From Amblyomma americanum (taxonomy: Eukaryota; Arthropoda; Arachnida; Ixodida; Ixodidae), in contig NC_135504.1 of the NCBI RefSeq assembly GCF_052857255.1, positions 135,520,929 through 135,584,928 of the forward strand: a stretch of 64,000 nt of DNA, read 5' to 3'. Under the pieces are notes generated by a model that worked only from the letters and a program-made list of their open reading frames with translations, made no database searches and had not been told where the DNA came from. Below are positions 1 to 9,974 of the stretch, in pieces (within the stretch, counting starts at the first letter, position 1; the number at the start of each line of letters is the position of its first letter). A program made the position numbers and the translations under genes.

Positions 1-622
1 GTGAACGCGTCTGATCTGCTTATGACCGCCTCCGTCGCTTTACAGGTGGCGATAAGTGGATTAAGCGCGGCCGCTTTGTTTCACCCTTCTAGATTCACCG
101 GCATAAGGCGCCAGGCGCGGACCTTGTGAAGCGGCAGTGGGACGTGAGAAGACGCCTAGACCCTGGTAGTCCGCGGGACAATGTTCCATCGTGTCAATTC
201 ACTTTTAACAGCTACTGCTGTAAAAAAGCTTTAGCATCTTTGTCCTATGGCAAAAGACATACGAGAATGTCCCTCCTCTGCTATATATTCGCTGGTGAAT
301 TGTTGAGATGGCCCACAGTTATCACATTCATTGAACATTGCTGTTCATAGGTAGTGAGGCATTGAAATTAGCATGGCAGTACTACGGCAATGAAAGACTT
401 CAAAACCAAACCATTTCAGAACGAAAGAAAGGTTGCGGCGCATATGACCAGAACTTACGGGTTATGAATATCCATAAACTCGCCAGGGTTCCTCAGAATA
501 AACTACGTGATTGTTGAATTCCCCTGTATTCAGATTCTAAAGCTAGCCGGATCGAATCAGTTGACTGCCGCATCAACCGACCGAATTGATTATGAACTCT
601 GTCTTGTAGGTTAAACTTGACA
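1..622. other. Gene-free flank
   Basis: I see no supportable gene, RNA or repeat here. The short open frames have no family resemblance and no splice-site context. The stretch ends at the 4-bp target duplication of the gypsy element. Confidence 0.5.
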
Positions 623-626
623 ATAT

Positions 627-778
627 CGCCAGGTGGCGTTCGTGGCGCTCGGAAAGAAGACGACGCTCGTGGTGCTCTCGTTTTGAAAGACGTTGAAGTT
701 CGCCGTCTCGCCAACTGAAGGACGTGCTGCCGAGCCCTGCCTTCTAACAGGTCCTCTCTTGTCACCAACACCGTGACA
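627..778 (+). repeat. 5' LTR, 152 bp
   Basis: It matches the 3' LTR over 152 bp except at its first base: C here, T in the 3' copy, so the usual TG start has become CG. It ends in CA. No AATAAA is visible, and the LTR is short for a gypsy element. It should carry the promoter for the genomic RNA. Confidence 0.95.
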
Positions 779-782
779 AATC

Positions 783-800
783 TGGTGGAGGTGCTGGGTA
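783..800 (+). other. Primer binding site, tRNA-Ala type
   Basis: The site starts TGGTGGAGGTGCTGGG. Its complement fits the 3' end of an animal tRNA-Ala, including the CCA tail, and similarity runs about 7 bases further with two mismatches. It lies 4 nt after the LTR rather than directly next to it. The tRNA assignment rests on recalled tRNA-Ala sequence. Confidence 0.7.
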
Positions 801-852
801 TCGATCCTCTCCGGAGCCTGCATCTCGTGAGCGGCTTTCCTTAGACATACCT

Positions 853-3800
853 GTGATGCTGGATGGTCGCCACGTTCGAGCGTTATTAGATACTGGTGCT
901 GATTATTCGATTTTAAGCAGCCAGCTCGCCGCCGTCCTCAAAAAGGTTCTCACGCCATGGGCTGGCACACACGTTCGCACTGCGGGCGGTCATTTGATTG
1001 CACCTCTCGGCATGTGCACCGCCCGAGTTCAAATCCGGGAGTCCACATTTGTCGTCTGCTGTCTTGTTCTGAATAACTGTTCGCGAGACCTCATCTTAGG
1101 TGTCGACTTTCTGCGTGAATATGGGGCGATTATTGACCTCCGCGATAACAAGGTCACGTTTTCAACTGAGAGTGCTGTCGCCCTCCCCAACGCGCCGCGA
1201 CCAAGCCAGACACTTCGAGTTTCTACGGACACAGTCACCCTGCCGCCTCGAACCAGCGCCTTCATTACGGTTGAGTGCGAATCATTTCAAGACGGTGACG
1301 CCATCGCCGAAACCAACCTGTCATTACTGTTGACGCAAGGCGTGTGCGTGGCCCGCAGTCTGATCCATCTTCACAGTGGCCAGTCACAGGTACTTGCTAC
1401 CAATTTTTCGCACGAGCATCGGCATCTTTTTCGCGGCACTTCCGTAGCCTTTATCGAACGCATCTCCGATGTTTCCGAGTGCTTCTCCTCAGAACCAGTG
1501 CAGCCTCCTTTTCCCCTCGAGAGCCTCGATGTCAACTCCGCGCTGTCAACCAGCCAACGGGAGCAGCTGTGTGCACTATTGCTCGAATTCAGACAGTGTT
1601 TCGCCTCCTCGTCGAAAGTGCGTCAAACTACCATAGCCAAGCACCACATCGTGACGTACGATGACGTACACCCGATCCGCCAACACCCCTATCGGGTATC
1701 GTCTACAGAGCGCGAAGTCATTAAGTCCCAAGTTAAGGAGATGCTCGAAGATGACGTTATTCAGCCTTCCAACAGCCCATGGTCCTCGCCGGTCGTCCTC
1801 GTTAAAAAGAAAGACGGCACCCTCCGTTTCTGCGTCGATTACCGGAAGCTGAATGCAGTCACGAAGAAGGACGTTTACCCATTGCCACGTATTGACGACT
1901 CTCTCGACCGCCTTCGGCGCGCTCGTTATTTTTCGTCCATCGACCTAAAAAGTGGCTACTGGCAAATTGAGGTCGATGAGCGGGATCGTGAGAAGACGGC
2001 CTTTGTCACTCCCGACGGCCTTTATGAATTTAAAGTTCTACCTTTCGGTCTTTGTTCTGCGCCTGCCACATTTCAGCGGATGATGGACACTGTCCTTTCT
2101 GGTCTTAAATGGCAGTGTTGCCTAGTCTATCTCGACGACGTGGTGGTTTTCGCCGACTCATTTAGTCAACACCTTGATCGCCTGCGGACGGTCCTCGAAG
2201 CCCTTCGTTCAGCTAACCTGACATTGAAGCCCCAAAAATGCCACTTCGGTTACCAGGAGCTGAAATTTCTCGGCCATGTCGTCAGCGCCGCCGGCGTGAA
2301 GCCCGACCCCGACAAGCTGGCCGCGGTTGCGGAATTTCCACTGCCACGTGACAAGAAAGCTGTTCGGCGCTTCCTAGGGCTCTGCAGTTACTATCGGCGT
2401 TTTATCGAAAATTTCGCTGACCTCGCAGAACCGCTGACTCGCCTCACCCGTGACACCACACCTTTTGTTTGGTCCCACGAGCAAGAAATGGCTTTCGCCG
2501 AGCTCCGCCTGCGACTTCAAACGCCGCCCGTTCTTGCCCATTTTGATGAGCGAGGTGACACTGAGATACACACCGACGCCAGCAACATCGGCCTCGGCGC
2601 GGTTCTCGTGCAACGCCAGGATGGCGTTGAACGAGTCATCGCTTATGCAAGCCGCGCTCTGTCACGCGCAGAGATGAACTATTCGACGACAGAAAAAGAA
2701 TGCCTCGCCATTATTTGGGCTGCTGCGAAATTTCGCCCCTATCTTTATGGACACCCTTTCAAAGTGGTCACTGACCACCACTCCTTGTGTTGGTTGACCA
2801 ACCTGCGTGACCCGTCTGGACGCCTGGCGCGATGGAGCCTTCGCCTGCAGGAGTTTGACCTCACCATTGTTTATAAGTCCGGACATAAGCATGAAGACGC
2901 CGACACCCTCTCTCGTGCGCCTGTCGAACTCGCAACCCCCGACACGGACGACGACATCAGTTTCCTTGGGGCTATCAATTCTTCTGATTTCTCAACCCAA
3001 CAACGCGCCGATCCAGTGCTACGACCCCTCATCGATTATTTGGAAGGCCAGCCAGCCACCGTTCCTAAATGTTTTTCTCGACACCTGTCGTCGTTTTCCC
3101 TGCAACGAGGCGTGCTCTATAAGAAGAACCCTGGTTCCAGTTCGCGCGCGTATCTCCTCGTCGTGCCGACAACACTTCAGGAGGAAATACTTTCTGCGTG
3201 CCATGACGAACCAACCTCTGGCCATTTAGGATACTCTCGCACGCTTTCCAGAATCCGCCAGCTGTTCTACTGGCCCAAACTCGCAACTGTTGTCAAACGC
3301 TATGTGCAGAGCTGTCGGCAATGTCAGCGCCGTAAGGCCCCGACCGCCAAGCCTCCGGGACTCCTCCAACCTATTGCACCACCACGCGCCCCATTCGATC
3401 AGGTCGGCATTGACCTTCTCGGTCCGTTCCCTTTGTCCTCGGGTGGCAACCGGTACATCATCATTGCCACAGACTACCTCACTCGATACGCCGAGGCCAA
3501 AGCCTTACCCCGTGGCACAGCGTCCGAGGTTGCGGATTTCTTCGTGCATCAGATCGTACTTCGGCACGGCGCCCCGACCTACGTCATTACCGACCGAGGA
3601 ACCTCATTTACTTCCCAGATGATGGCCGAAATTTTTCAGCTAAGCGGGACGACCCACCGGAAAACTACTGCTTACCACCCGCAGGCAAATGGGCTGACAG
3701 AGCGGCTTAATAAGACTATGGCGGACATGCTGGCGATGTACGTCGATGTACAACACAGGAATTGGGATACGATCCTACCGTACGTGACATTCGCCTACAA

Positions 3801-4257
3801 CACAGCAGTTCAAGAGACGACCCGTTTCACACCGTTCCGCCTCCTCTACGGCACGGAGGTTCAGACGATGCTCGACGCAATGCTCCCTTGCGCAACCGAT
3901 GACCATCTTTCTGCTGACGCTGAGGAGTTTACCCACGAAGCCGAGCAGGCTCGTCAGCTAGCCCGTATTCACATCACCCAGCAACAAGACAAAGACTCGC
4001 GGCGATACAACCTCCGGCACAGACAAGTCTCCTACCATCCCGGCGACCAGGTTTGGGTATGGATACCTGTTCGACGACGCGGCTTGTCCGAAAAACTCAT
4101 TTGCCGCTATTTCGGTCCCTACAAAGTCTTGCGGCGCGTCAGCGACGTTAATTACGAGGTAGAACCGGACGCTGAACTTTCCCAGCAGAGAACCCGTCGA
4201 AAGCCCCGTCCAGAGATCGTCCATGTTTTGCGCCTGAAGCCGTATTTGGCACGGTGA
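853..4257 (+). CDS. pol: Ty3/gypsy Pol: protease, RT, RNase H, integrase
   Basis: An uninterrupted 1,134-codon frame. Aspartic protease: DTGA at residues 13-16. Reverse transcriptase: FSSIDLKSGYWQIEV, LPFGLCSAPATFQR and the active site YLDD at 426-429. RNase H: first catalytic Asp of HTDAS near 575. Integrase: the zinc finger starts at His784 (HDEPTSGHLGYSR, then CRQCQRRK), with a D-D-35-E triad at about 854, 914 and 950, then a GPY/F module at about 1088 (GPYKV). The frame is open upstream to 748 without an ATG; position 853 is GTG, so the true start is unclear and probably lay in a gag-pol fusion now deleted. All visible catalytic residues are intact, so the enzyme could still work if expressed. 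Confidence 0.95.
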   Translation: MMLDGRHVRALLDTGADYSILSSQLAAVLKKVLTPWAGTHVRTAGGHLIAPLGMCTARVQIRESTFVVCCLVLNNCSRDLILGVDFLREYGAIIDLRDNKVTFSTESAVALPNAPRPSQTLRVSTDTVTLPPRTSAFITVECESFQDGDAIAETNLSLLLTQGVCVARSLIHLHSGQSQVLATNFSHEHRHLFRGTSVAFIERISDVSECFSSEPVQPPFPLESLDVNSALSTSQREQLCALLLEFRQCFASSSKVRQTTIAKHHIVTYDDVHPIRQHPYRVSSTEREVIKSQVKEMLEDDVIQPSNSPWSSPVVLVKKKDGTLRFCVDYRKLNAVTKKDVYPLPRIDDSLDRLRRARYFSSIDLKSGYWQIEVDERDREKTAFVTPDGLYEFKVLPFGLCSAPATFQRMMDTVLSGLKWQCCLVYLDDVVVFADSFSQHLDRLRTVLEALRSANLTLKPQKCHFGYQELKFLGHVVSAAGVKPDPDKLAAVAEFPLPRDKKAVRRFLGLCSYYRRFIENFADLAEPLTRLTRDTTPFVWSHEQEMAFAELRLRLQTPPVLAHFDERGDTEIHTDASNIGLGAVLVQRQDGVERVIAYASRALSRAEMNYSTTEKECLAIIWAAAKFRPYLYGHPFKVVTDHHSLCWLTNLRDPSGRLARWSLRLQEFDLTIVYKSGHKHEDADTLSRAPVELATPDTDDDISFLGAINSSDFSTQQRADPVLRPLIDYLEGQPATVPKCFSRHLSSFSLQRGVLYKKNPGSSSRAYLLVVPTTLQEEILSACHDEPTSGHLGYSRTLSRIRQLFYWPKLATVVKRYVQSCRQCQRRKAPTAKPPGLLQPIAPPRAPFDQVGIDLLGPFPLSSGGNRYIIIATDYLTRYAEAKALPRGTASEVADFFVHQIVLRHGAPTYVITDRGTSFTSQMMAEIFQLSGTTHRKTTAYHPQANGLTERLNKTMADMLAMYVDVQHRNWDTILPYVTFAYNTAVQETTRFTPFRLLYGTEVQTMLDAMLPCATDDHLSADAEEFTHEAEQARQLARIHITQQQDKDSRRYNLRHRQVSYHPGDQVWVWIPVRRRGLSEKLICRYFGPYKVLRRVSDVNYEVEPDAELSQQRTRRKPRPEIVHVLRLKPYLAR

Positions 4258-4372
4258 CCCACCCAGAATCTTCGTGCCTCTCTTGTGTGATTAATTGTGC
4301 TTGTGTGTGCTTGTGTGTGTGCTTGTGTTCGCGCGCTCTTCTGCGCGTGTTTTTTTTTTAAGAGGGGAGGAA
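4258..4372 (+). other. Element 3' untranslated stretch with polypurine tract
   Basis: Between the pol stop and the 3' LTR lie GTGTGCTT-like repeats (about 4300-4330), a T run, and the purine tract AAGAGGGGAGGAA at 4360-4372 directly before the LTR. Such a tract primes plus-strand DNA synthesis. Confidence 0.8.
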
Positions 4373-4524
4373 TGCCAGGTGGCGTTCGTGGCGCTCGGAA
4401 AGAAGACGACGCTCGTGGTGCTCTCGTTTTGAAAGACGTTGAAGTTCGCCGTCTCGCCAACTGAAGGACGTGCTGCCGAGCCCTGCCTTCTAACAGGTCC
4501 TCTCTTGTCACCAACACCGTGACA
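4373..4524 (+). repeat. 3' LTR, 152 bp
   Basis: It starts TG and ends CA, matches the 5' LTR except at the first base, and is followed directly by the ATAT target duplication. Confidence 0.95.
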
Positions 4525-4528
4525 ATAT

Positions 4529-5314
4529 AACTGAAAGTAGGGTAGAGAACAAGAGAAGCGACCTTCATCACTCCTTGTCCCAATCCAGAGTGCTTCTTAA
4601 TTCTTTCTCTGCCCCAAGCCATGTGGGCGGCTTCTTATTCCTGCGTGGAGACTTTTGCTTACCTATTCTATGAACCTGTGCCGAAGAGTGCCTTCGCGCA
4701 GGAAAATGGACGCCAGCCTTTACAGAAAGGCCCGATACCAGAGGCCAACGGAAAGTATTGGAGATAACTGCGCAGAACGCAGGGAGCTCTGGTAAGGAAA
4801 ATGGCAGGATTCGCGTAATGAGACAAAGTGGATTAGACAAGTCGTGTGAATGATATCATAGCGGAACTAACGCGGGAAGGGGAACTCTGGCGGAGAATTA
4901 AATGTAGACGAAACGCAACCTAAATGATCAGAAGAACGCTCCGGGGGCGAAAGAAAGGTTGGCCAATAAGATAAAGTGGTATGGTGCATTAGCGTTTGCC
5001 ACTGACTGACGCAGGACATGATTGTGATTAGAGGTCAGTGGAAAAAGTACTCATCCTTCAGTCGATGCTACCGGGCTTCAGGCACGTATCAGGGGGAGGC
5101 GGGGCAAAGGGACTCTCCGCCCCCTCCCCTCTGCGCTTTTCGTGTTAGGCATAGGCTCTGCCGCCACCCCCCTCCCCCCTCCCCCCCCCCCCCCCCCGGG
5201 CTTCACGCTGTACAACTGCCTCGGGTTCTTGCCTAAAAAACTTCTGGCTACGTGCCTGCCAGGAATGATGTTGGCCTTAGGACCTGCTCAATAATATGGC
5301 AACCTCTGACGTAC
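4529..5314. other. Gene-free stretch with C-rich tract
   Basis: No gene seen. A C-rich run at 5167-5198 ends in a long unbroken stretch of C, a likely length-variable site. Confidence 0.5.
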
Positions 5315-5543
5315 CTTCCGCAAAGACGCCAATGCGGTGGTCAATCGCGAACAGATCGTACGTTCCGTTGTGGAGGCTCAAACAGGTGTGATATGTGCTG
5401 TCCCCTTTAAACGCGTTGCAGATCCCGACCGCCACTGCTGGCCTCCTGGTTTCGGAGTCTTGGAAGAGTCCGGCAGGGTGCTGTTCCAGCTCTCTCTCTT
5501 TGTAACGCAATGGCGGCGACACGCAGGCGTTTAGCGAAGGGGC
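5315..5543 (-). CDS. Candidate internal exon, possibly M12-type metalloprotease propeptide
   Basis: On the minus strand an open frame (open from 5690) ends at a strong splice donor, GAAG followed by GTACGT at 5314-5311. The protein just before it reads PAVAVGICNAFKG, then CLSLHNGTYDLFAIDHR. This faintly recalls the 'S/P-A-V-A-x-C-x-G-L-x-G ... G-x-Y-x-I-x-P' part of reprolysin/ADAM propeptides, a family expanded in ticks. The upstream acceptor is not clear, so the left part of the exon is a guess. No second exon of such a gene was recognised nearby. It could be a pseudogene exon. Confidence 0.3.
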
Positions 5544-5559
5544 GCACTTTGTGTTAGTG

Positions 5560-8300
5560 CTACTGAATGATTTACTCGTCTCCCTCTGACTGCCTTGATC
5601 GGTCCAAATGTACCGAGAAACTGGACAGCCTTGTGCAAATTTTTCCTTCTCTTTTTTGTGCGATCGCATCAGGAGATTCATGAAGGCCAAAACTGTTCGG
5701 CGTCGGAGGCGTCGGCGTCTGTATAAAACCTGCTGCTGCCAACACTATCAGGTGGTAGGTGATGTTAAGGGCGATTTGTTTCTGTCAACCTGCTACGGTT
5801 GGCAGATGGAAGGTGTACAGAGGGATATCCCCATCCGCTTGAATGGAAGAGGAGGAAAAGGACGGTCTAAAAACGATTCAGCAAAAATAAAGATGACTAA
5901 GAATGGCTCAGCAAAATTAAAGATGACAAAGATTATTGCAGCAAAAGGTAGAGTTGGGAAAGCGGAGCTTGCGCGTTTGTAAAACGTTATTGCTTTAACC
6001 TCGACGCATCCTTAACCGTTAATAACGTGCCAATGGAGACTGGACAGTGTATCAGTGACCCAGTCGCCGCTTGTCCGGAGTTCCGACATGGTCGATATCG
6101 TCTAGTGAGACCAAGAATGCACAATACACAACTTGATAAAGTGGCTTCAAAGCATCTTTAATGTGTCTGTAATTACCGCAGTAAGCACTCCAAGAACGAA
6201 TACGCCTATATGAGAGTAAAAAAAGAGTAAGGGGACGGCTAACTCTCTTCTGACTGATTTCGGTTTAGAGTGTACATAAGCGCTGTTGAAAGGCGAATTC
6301 TATCGCCTTTCCTACGCATTAAATCCATTCATCGCTCCGGTTTCTTTTTTTGAAAGCGCAGACAGCTTCCATTCCTGTGCTTGGTACTTCAGAGAAAAGG
6401 ATTAAAGTGCAGAGACCGAGAATTCTCATCCCGTTTAAGAGTACAAAACTTACGCTGAACGTAAGGTAATTGTGATTTTATCTTCAGGTAACGTACTGCC
6501 TGCCATTGAAAAGCAATACAACTTACTCGAAGCTCCCTTTAAGGGCATTGGGACGTTCGGATCGGCTCAGGCCAAAGTAAGTGAAAACTGCGGTGATCTA
6601 CAGGGGTCGCAGAAGGTGTCAACTGGAATAAGCTGTAGCAAACAAAACTCTGTCAGGAAAAATTTCACCACTTTCCTGCGCATTAGCATCGTTTAAAACG
6701 CATCTATTTTTTATGTGCTTATATAATTTTATACACTGTGGCTTGCCCTTTCCTTATGATGACTTCACCACAAAGCGTTTCGGATATTATTGGCCACAAC
6801 AAGATACCTTTGCTACAGTTCGACAACGTTGCGTTCCAACTAACAGTATACTAAGGCTCTGAAGGATACCAGCTCGTCCCACAGCTTCTGCCGGCACTGA
6901 TTTAAATCGGTGCCTGCGGTTTATTTCTGTCATTTGCTTTTCGGTACAGAAACCTGTACAAATTTCTGCTCGCAGAAAACAAATGTGCTGCGTTAGAAAA
7001 GCTCAGTATGAGCCGCCAATCGTCCAATACATAAGCAGCCTTGTTCAATTTTTCGCTGATGCGACCGCTGGAATGCTGTCCTCTACTTCAGCGCTCATCG
7101 CTTTAATTATTGTGTTGGCACCAGCACACAATCACCGGCCAAAAATTAAGAAGCGACGATCACTTGATGCTGCAGATTTCAGCGGTAGCTGTTACAGTTA
7201 TCCATGGTCAACATTACGATGTACATGCTCTCTTAATTGCCATCGACGAGAAAACAATCTGTGATCCCATAAATCGACTCATCTGTAACGCGCCTGCGCG
7301 GCGCGAACACAGTCCAATACTCCTAAAGCGCGGAGAAGGGTCCTTGGTGTGAGAACAATAGGTTGATTTAGCATACCGTGCGAGTGCTAGTGGCGATGTA
7401 TACCGATTTTACGTAGGGGAGATAGGCAAGCGTAGTGGCAAGGCCGTGGGAGGGTACGACCACTGAACATGCGCAACAGGCGTACATCTCCGTTATAACG
7501 TCCACGGTGTGCTAAATCTCCCTATCTCTTTTGAAGCCGGACCGAATGCGAGTCGACTAGCGAAAGAGGCAAGCCAAATCTGAATTGAATATTTTGTGTG
7601 ATTATATATATTCTCTGCTTGGGGCAAGTACTCGTACAATGTATGTATTTATGCGAAACAGAGGAACGCCTTTGGTGGTGCTATAGCTTCTAAGTCGTGG
7701 AGTTAAAGTTATTAAAGTTAAAGGGACACGCATCGCGATATCAGAATATTTAAATAACTCAGTGCAGTCGAAAGAAACAAAAAAGTGCGCCAAAAATATC
7801 AGAAAGTGTTTTCTCTCTGCCCCGTAACAACCTATTTTTTCTGTTTTTTTGTAGAATATTTGAGCAGTGGTATAATGTTTTTCCATGGTAATTTTATGTT
7901 GTCTGTAGTTCTTCAGTAAATGTATGTACATCTACACAAAATTCTGTTGTCGCTAATGAATTTCTCGCACAAAAGCATTGAGGGGGTCGAGAAAGCGCAC
8001 ATACTGTTCCGAGGATTAGCTACCGTCTGGAATCCCTGTGGCGTCTCATAGGTAACCCTGTCCCCCTCGTCCAATGAGGAGCCCCTACAGTTCGATGACG
8101 ATCTTAGCAAGTGTCAATAAATCCTGAATCGTTACAAATTATGCAGAGCAGTACTTCCAAAAGTGTGCCAGCGCCTCACCAAAAGCGAAGAGGTGTGAAT
8201 AGGCTCCAAATAGGAGCATTTTCAAACCTTCAACTTTAGAGCAAGTGGCATCCGTATATTTTTAGCCCTAGGTTCCGACGATGTGAAGGTATAGCGGACA
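5560..8300. other. Gene-free stretch
   Basis: About 2.7 kb of AT-rich, non-coding looking sequence. The longest frames (5608-5982 plus, 7602-7931 minus) have low-complexity or anonymous translations. I see no repeat family or splice-bounded exon. Confidence 0.45.
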
Positions 8301-8319
8301 TGATCCATACGATACGAAC

Positions 8320-8461
8320 ATGTCCTGATTTTGGCAAATATGACAGATCACATGAGTTGTCGGAACCACTGCTTCTCAAACAGGAAGAAAAGGGCCAACG
8401 AGAAGTGATCCGTCTCGCCCTGGCCGGTGCTGAGATCCAGGATATCCCGGTCGACGGCTGA
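8320..8461 (+). pseudogene. Short coding remnant resembling a GST N-terminal segment
   Basis: The frame ends at a TGA at 8459-8461. Its last part reads GQREVIRLALAGAEIQDI, resembling the beta-alpha-beta start of sigma/mu-type glutathione S-transferases (RGRxEVIRLxLAxAGxxxxD). The preceding residues (SHELSEPLLLKQ) do not fit that family, and the stop follows within ten codons, so at best this is a fragment. A hairpin and an AATAAA lie 40-80 bp downstream. The resemblance may be chance. Confidence 0.25.
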
Positions 8462-8503
8462 AGGGGAGGAAGGACATGGCTAGGATCTAGCTGCGCCTCG
8501 GGT

Positions 8504-8537
8504 ACCCGTCAACCCGTTGACGGGTGCTAATAAATGC
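8504..8537 (+). other. Hairpin followed by polyadenylation signal
   Basis: A perfect 9-bp stem (ACCCGTCAA at 8504-8512 with TTGACGGGT at 8517-8525, 4-nt loop) is followed four bases later by AATAAA and then a TC-rich tract. It could be the 3' end of a transcript or of a retroelement. Confidence 0.4.
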
Positions 8538-8816
8538 TATTTCTCTCTCTTTCTCTTGCTACTGCAAGTTCATGCAATATCAAAAAAATTACATAAAATA
8601 TCTTAGAGTAAATTTTCCGCTCCAGTTTTCGATCATACCGATAGAAAAAATTTCCTCTTCCTGCTGATGACGACAGCGAACGAACTATAGCTGTAGCTCT
8701 GACTTGATGGAAATTCGGACGAGAGTTCGAGACAAGTACTTTCAAAAATGGCATAAAGGCAGTGTTGATAAAGCTGGAGGAACCCTGTAAATAAAGAAAA
8801 ATTGGTTTTTGATAAA

Positions 8817-8925
8817 CAGAAATGCGCTCCGTATACGGGAAGGGAGGAATGTGGGAGTGAAAGAAGAGAGAAAGATGTGCCGTAGTCGAGGGCTTGGAAT
8901 AATTTCGACCACGGGACCACGGCGC
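8817..8925 (-). mobile_element. Degenerate Ruka-like SINE fragment
   Basis: The stretch matches the body of the neighbouring SINE in the same direction: GTGCCGTAGTCGAGGGC, then AATAATTTCGACCAC. It lacks the tRNA-like head. Confidence 0.6.
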
Positions 8926-8977
8926 AATTTTTTTCGTGCGCAGCACATGAACAAAAAAAAAATCGGCATTGCGGAAT

Positions 8978-9250
8978 AGAAATTACGCAGTAACCGTCTC
9001 ATATATCTCGGTGGACACCCAAACCGCGCCGTAAGAGAAAGATAAAGGAGAGAGCGAAAAAAGAAAGGGAGGAAGAGGTGCCATAGTGGAGGGCTCTGGA
9101 AATATTTCGAACACCTGGCGGTCTTTAACGTGCACTTACATCGCACAGCACACGGGCGCATGTTCCTGTTCACCTCTATTGAAACGCGGACAGATCGGCT
9201 GGGAGCTCCGGCTGGATAGCCGAGGGCTCTAACAACTGAGCCACGGGACA
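8978..9250 (-). mobile_element. Ruka-like tRNA-derived SINE, near full length
   Basis: Read on the minus strand, a tRNA-like head (CGTGGCTCAGTTGTTAGAGC) is followed by the conserved core GTGCACGTTAAAGA and the tail region ending near GAGACGGTTACTGCG. The same core recurs in at least eight other copies in this window. Such SINEs are copied by LINE enzymes. Confidence 0.8.
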
Positions 9251-9974
9251 GATTGGCATGCACATTTCTCCATAAGGAAAGATGGAGGGGGGGAGGCGAC
9301 GTTCATGGTAGCGCCTCTACAAGTCTTGTGGGCAGCTTGGAGCAACAGGGAAGTAATGTTTGCGCCCTCCTCCCTCAGTTTTTGTAAAAAAAGGCCCTAC
9401 ATTGACCCACACAAAACGAAAGGACGACAAGCACTGCGGTTCGTTGTGTGTGTGTACTCTACTTTTTTTCACAAGCTAACACGCAGAACCAACTCCCGGC
9501 AATATACATTCCTCTCTTATTGCGAGTGTTGTTAGGGGAGAGGTTCGTCAAACTGTCTTACACCACCTCTGAGCAGGCCAATGCTTGAAGGTCCCATGCA
9601 TGAGAATTATGAGCGCCGCCACACGAATGGACCGCATCTTGGCACTAAACTCCCGTTCCAGCTCAAACCGATCGCGGCAGCATGGTTGCAATGTCGGAAT
9701 GGGCCCTGTTTTATTGGACCGGTTTACGATACTTATCAAAGTTTCGCAAAGTTTCGCTATTAGTTTCGCAAATACGGCAACTTCTGTCAAGCGTAAAAAG
9801 TGGTTAGGCAAGCCTGGCAATGGTAGCAACAGCCACGCGTTACCGTATATGCTATACGGCTGTACGGCTACGCTAAAACGGTCTATAGACGCAAGACTTC
9901 TTCGTTACCTGAAAGCTCCATTATTTTAGCTCCACAGATAGGCCCAATCTGTGGAGCTGAACATCCGCGACTCA
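9251..9974. other. Gene-free stretch with a perfect 12-bp inverted repeat
   Basis: No gene. AGCTCCACAGAT (9928-9939) and ATCTGTGGAGCT (9947-9958) form a perfect inverted repeat around a 7-nt loop, just before the 3' tail of the RTE element. Confidence 0.6.

Larger units (their letters stand above)
623..4528 (+). mobile_element. Ty3/gypsy LTR retrotransposon lacking gag
   Basis: A whole LTR element is bounded by the direct repeat ATAT at 623-626 and 4525-4528, a 4-bp target duplication as gypsy integrases make. Inside are two 152-bp LTRs, a tRNA-type primer binding site, one long pol frame and a polypurine tract. The domain order protease, RT, RNase H, integrase places it in Ty3/gypsy. Only about 70 bp separate the primer site from the protease, so gag is absent; this copy would need particles supplied in trans. 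The LTRs differ only at the first base, so insertion was recent. Confidence 0.95.

Noticed and set aside
1..622. Upstream gag of the gypsy element
   Set aside because: This sequence lies outside the 5' LTR and the target duplication and shows no Gag features.
4152..4622. 156-codon minus-strand frame at the 3' LTR
   Set aside because: It crosses pol, the untranslated stretch and the LTR in antisense; no domain is seen.
8742..9263. 173-codon minus-strand frame
   Set aside because: It runs through two SINE copies; the translation is that of the SINE core.
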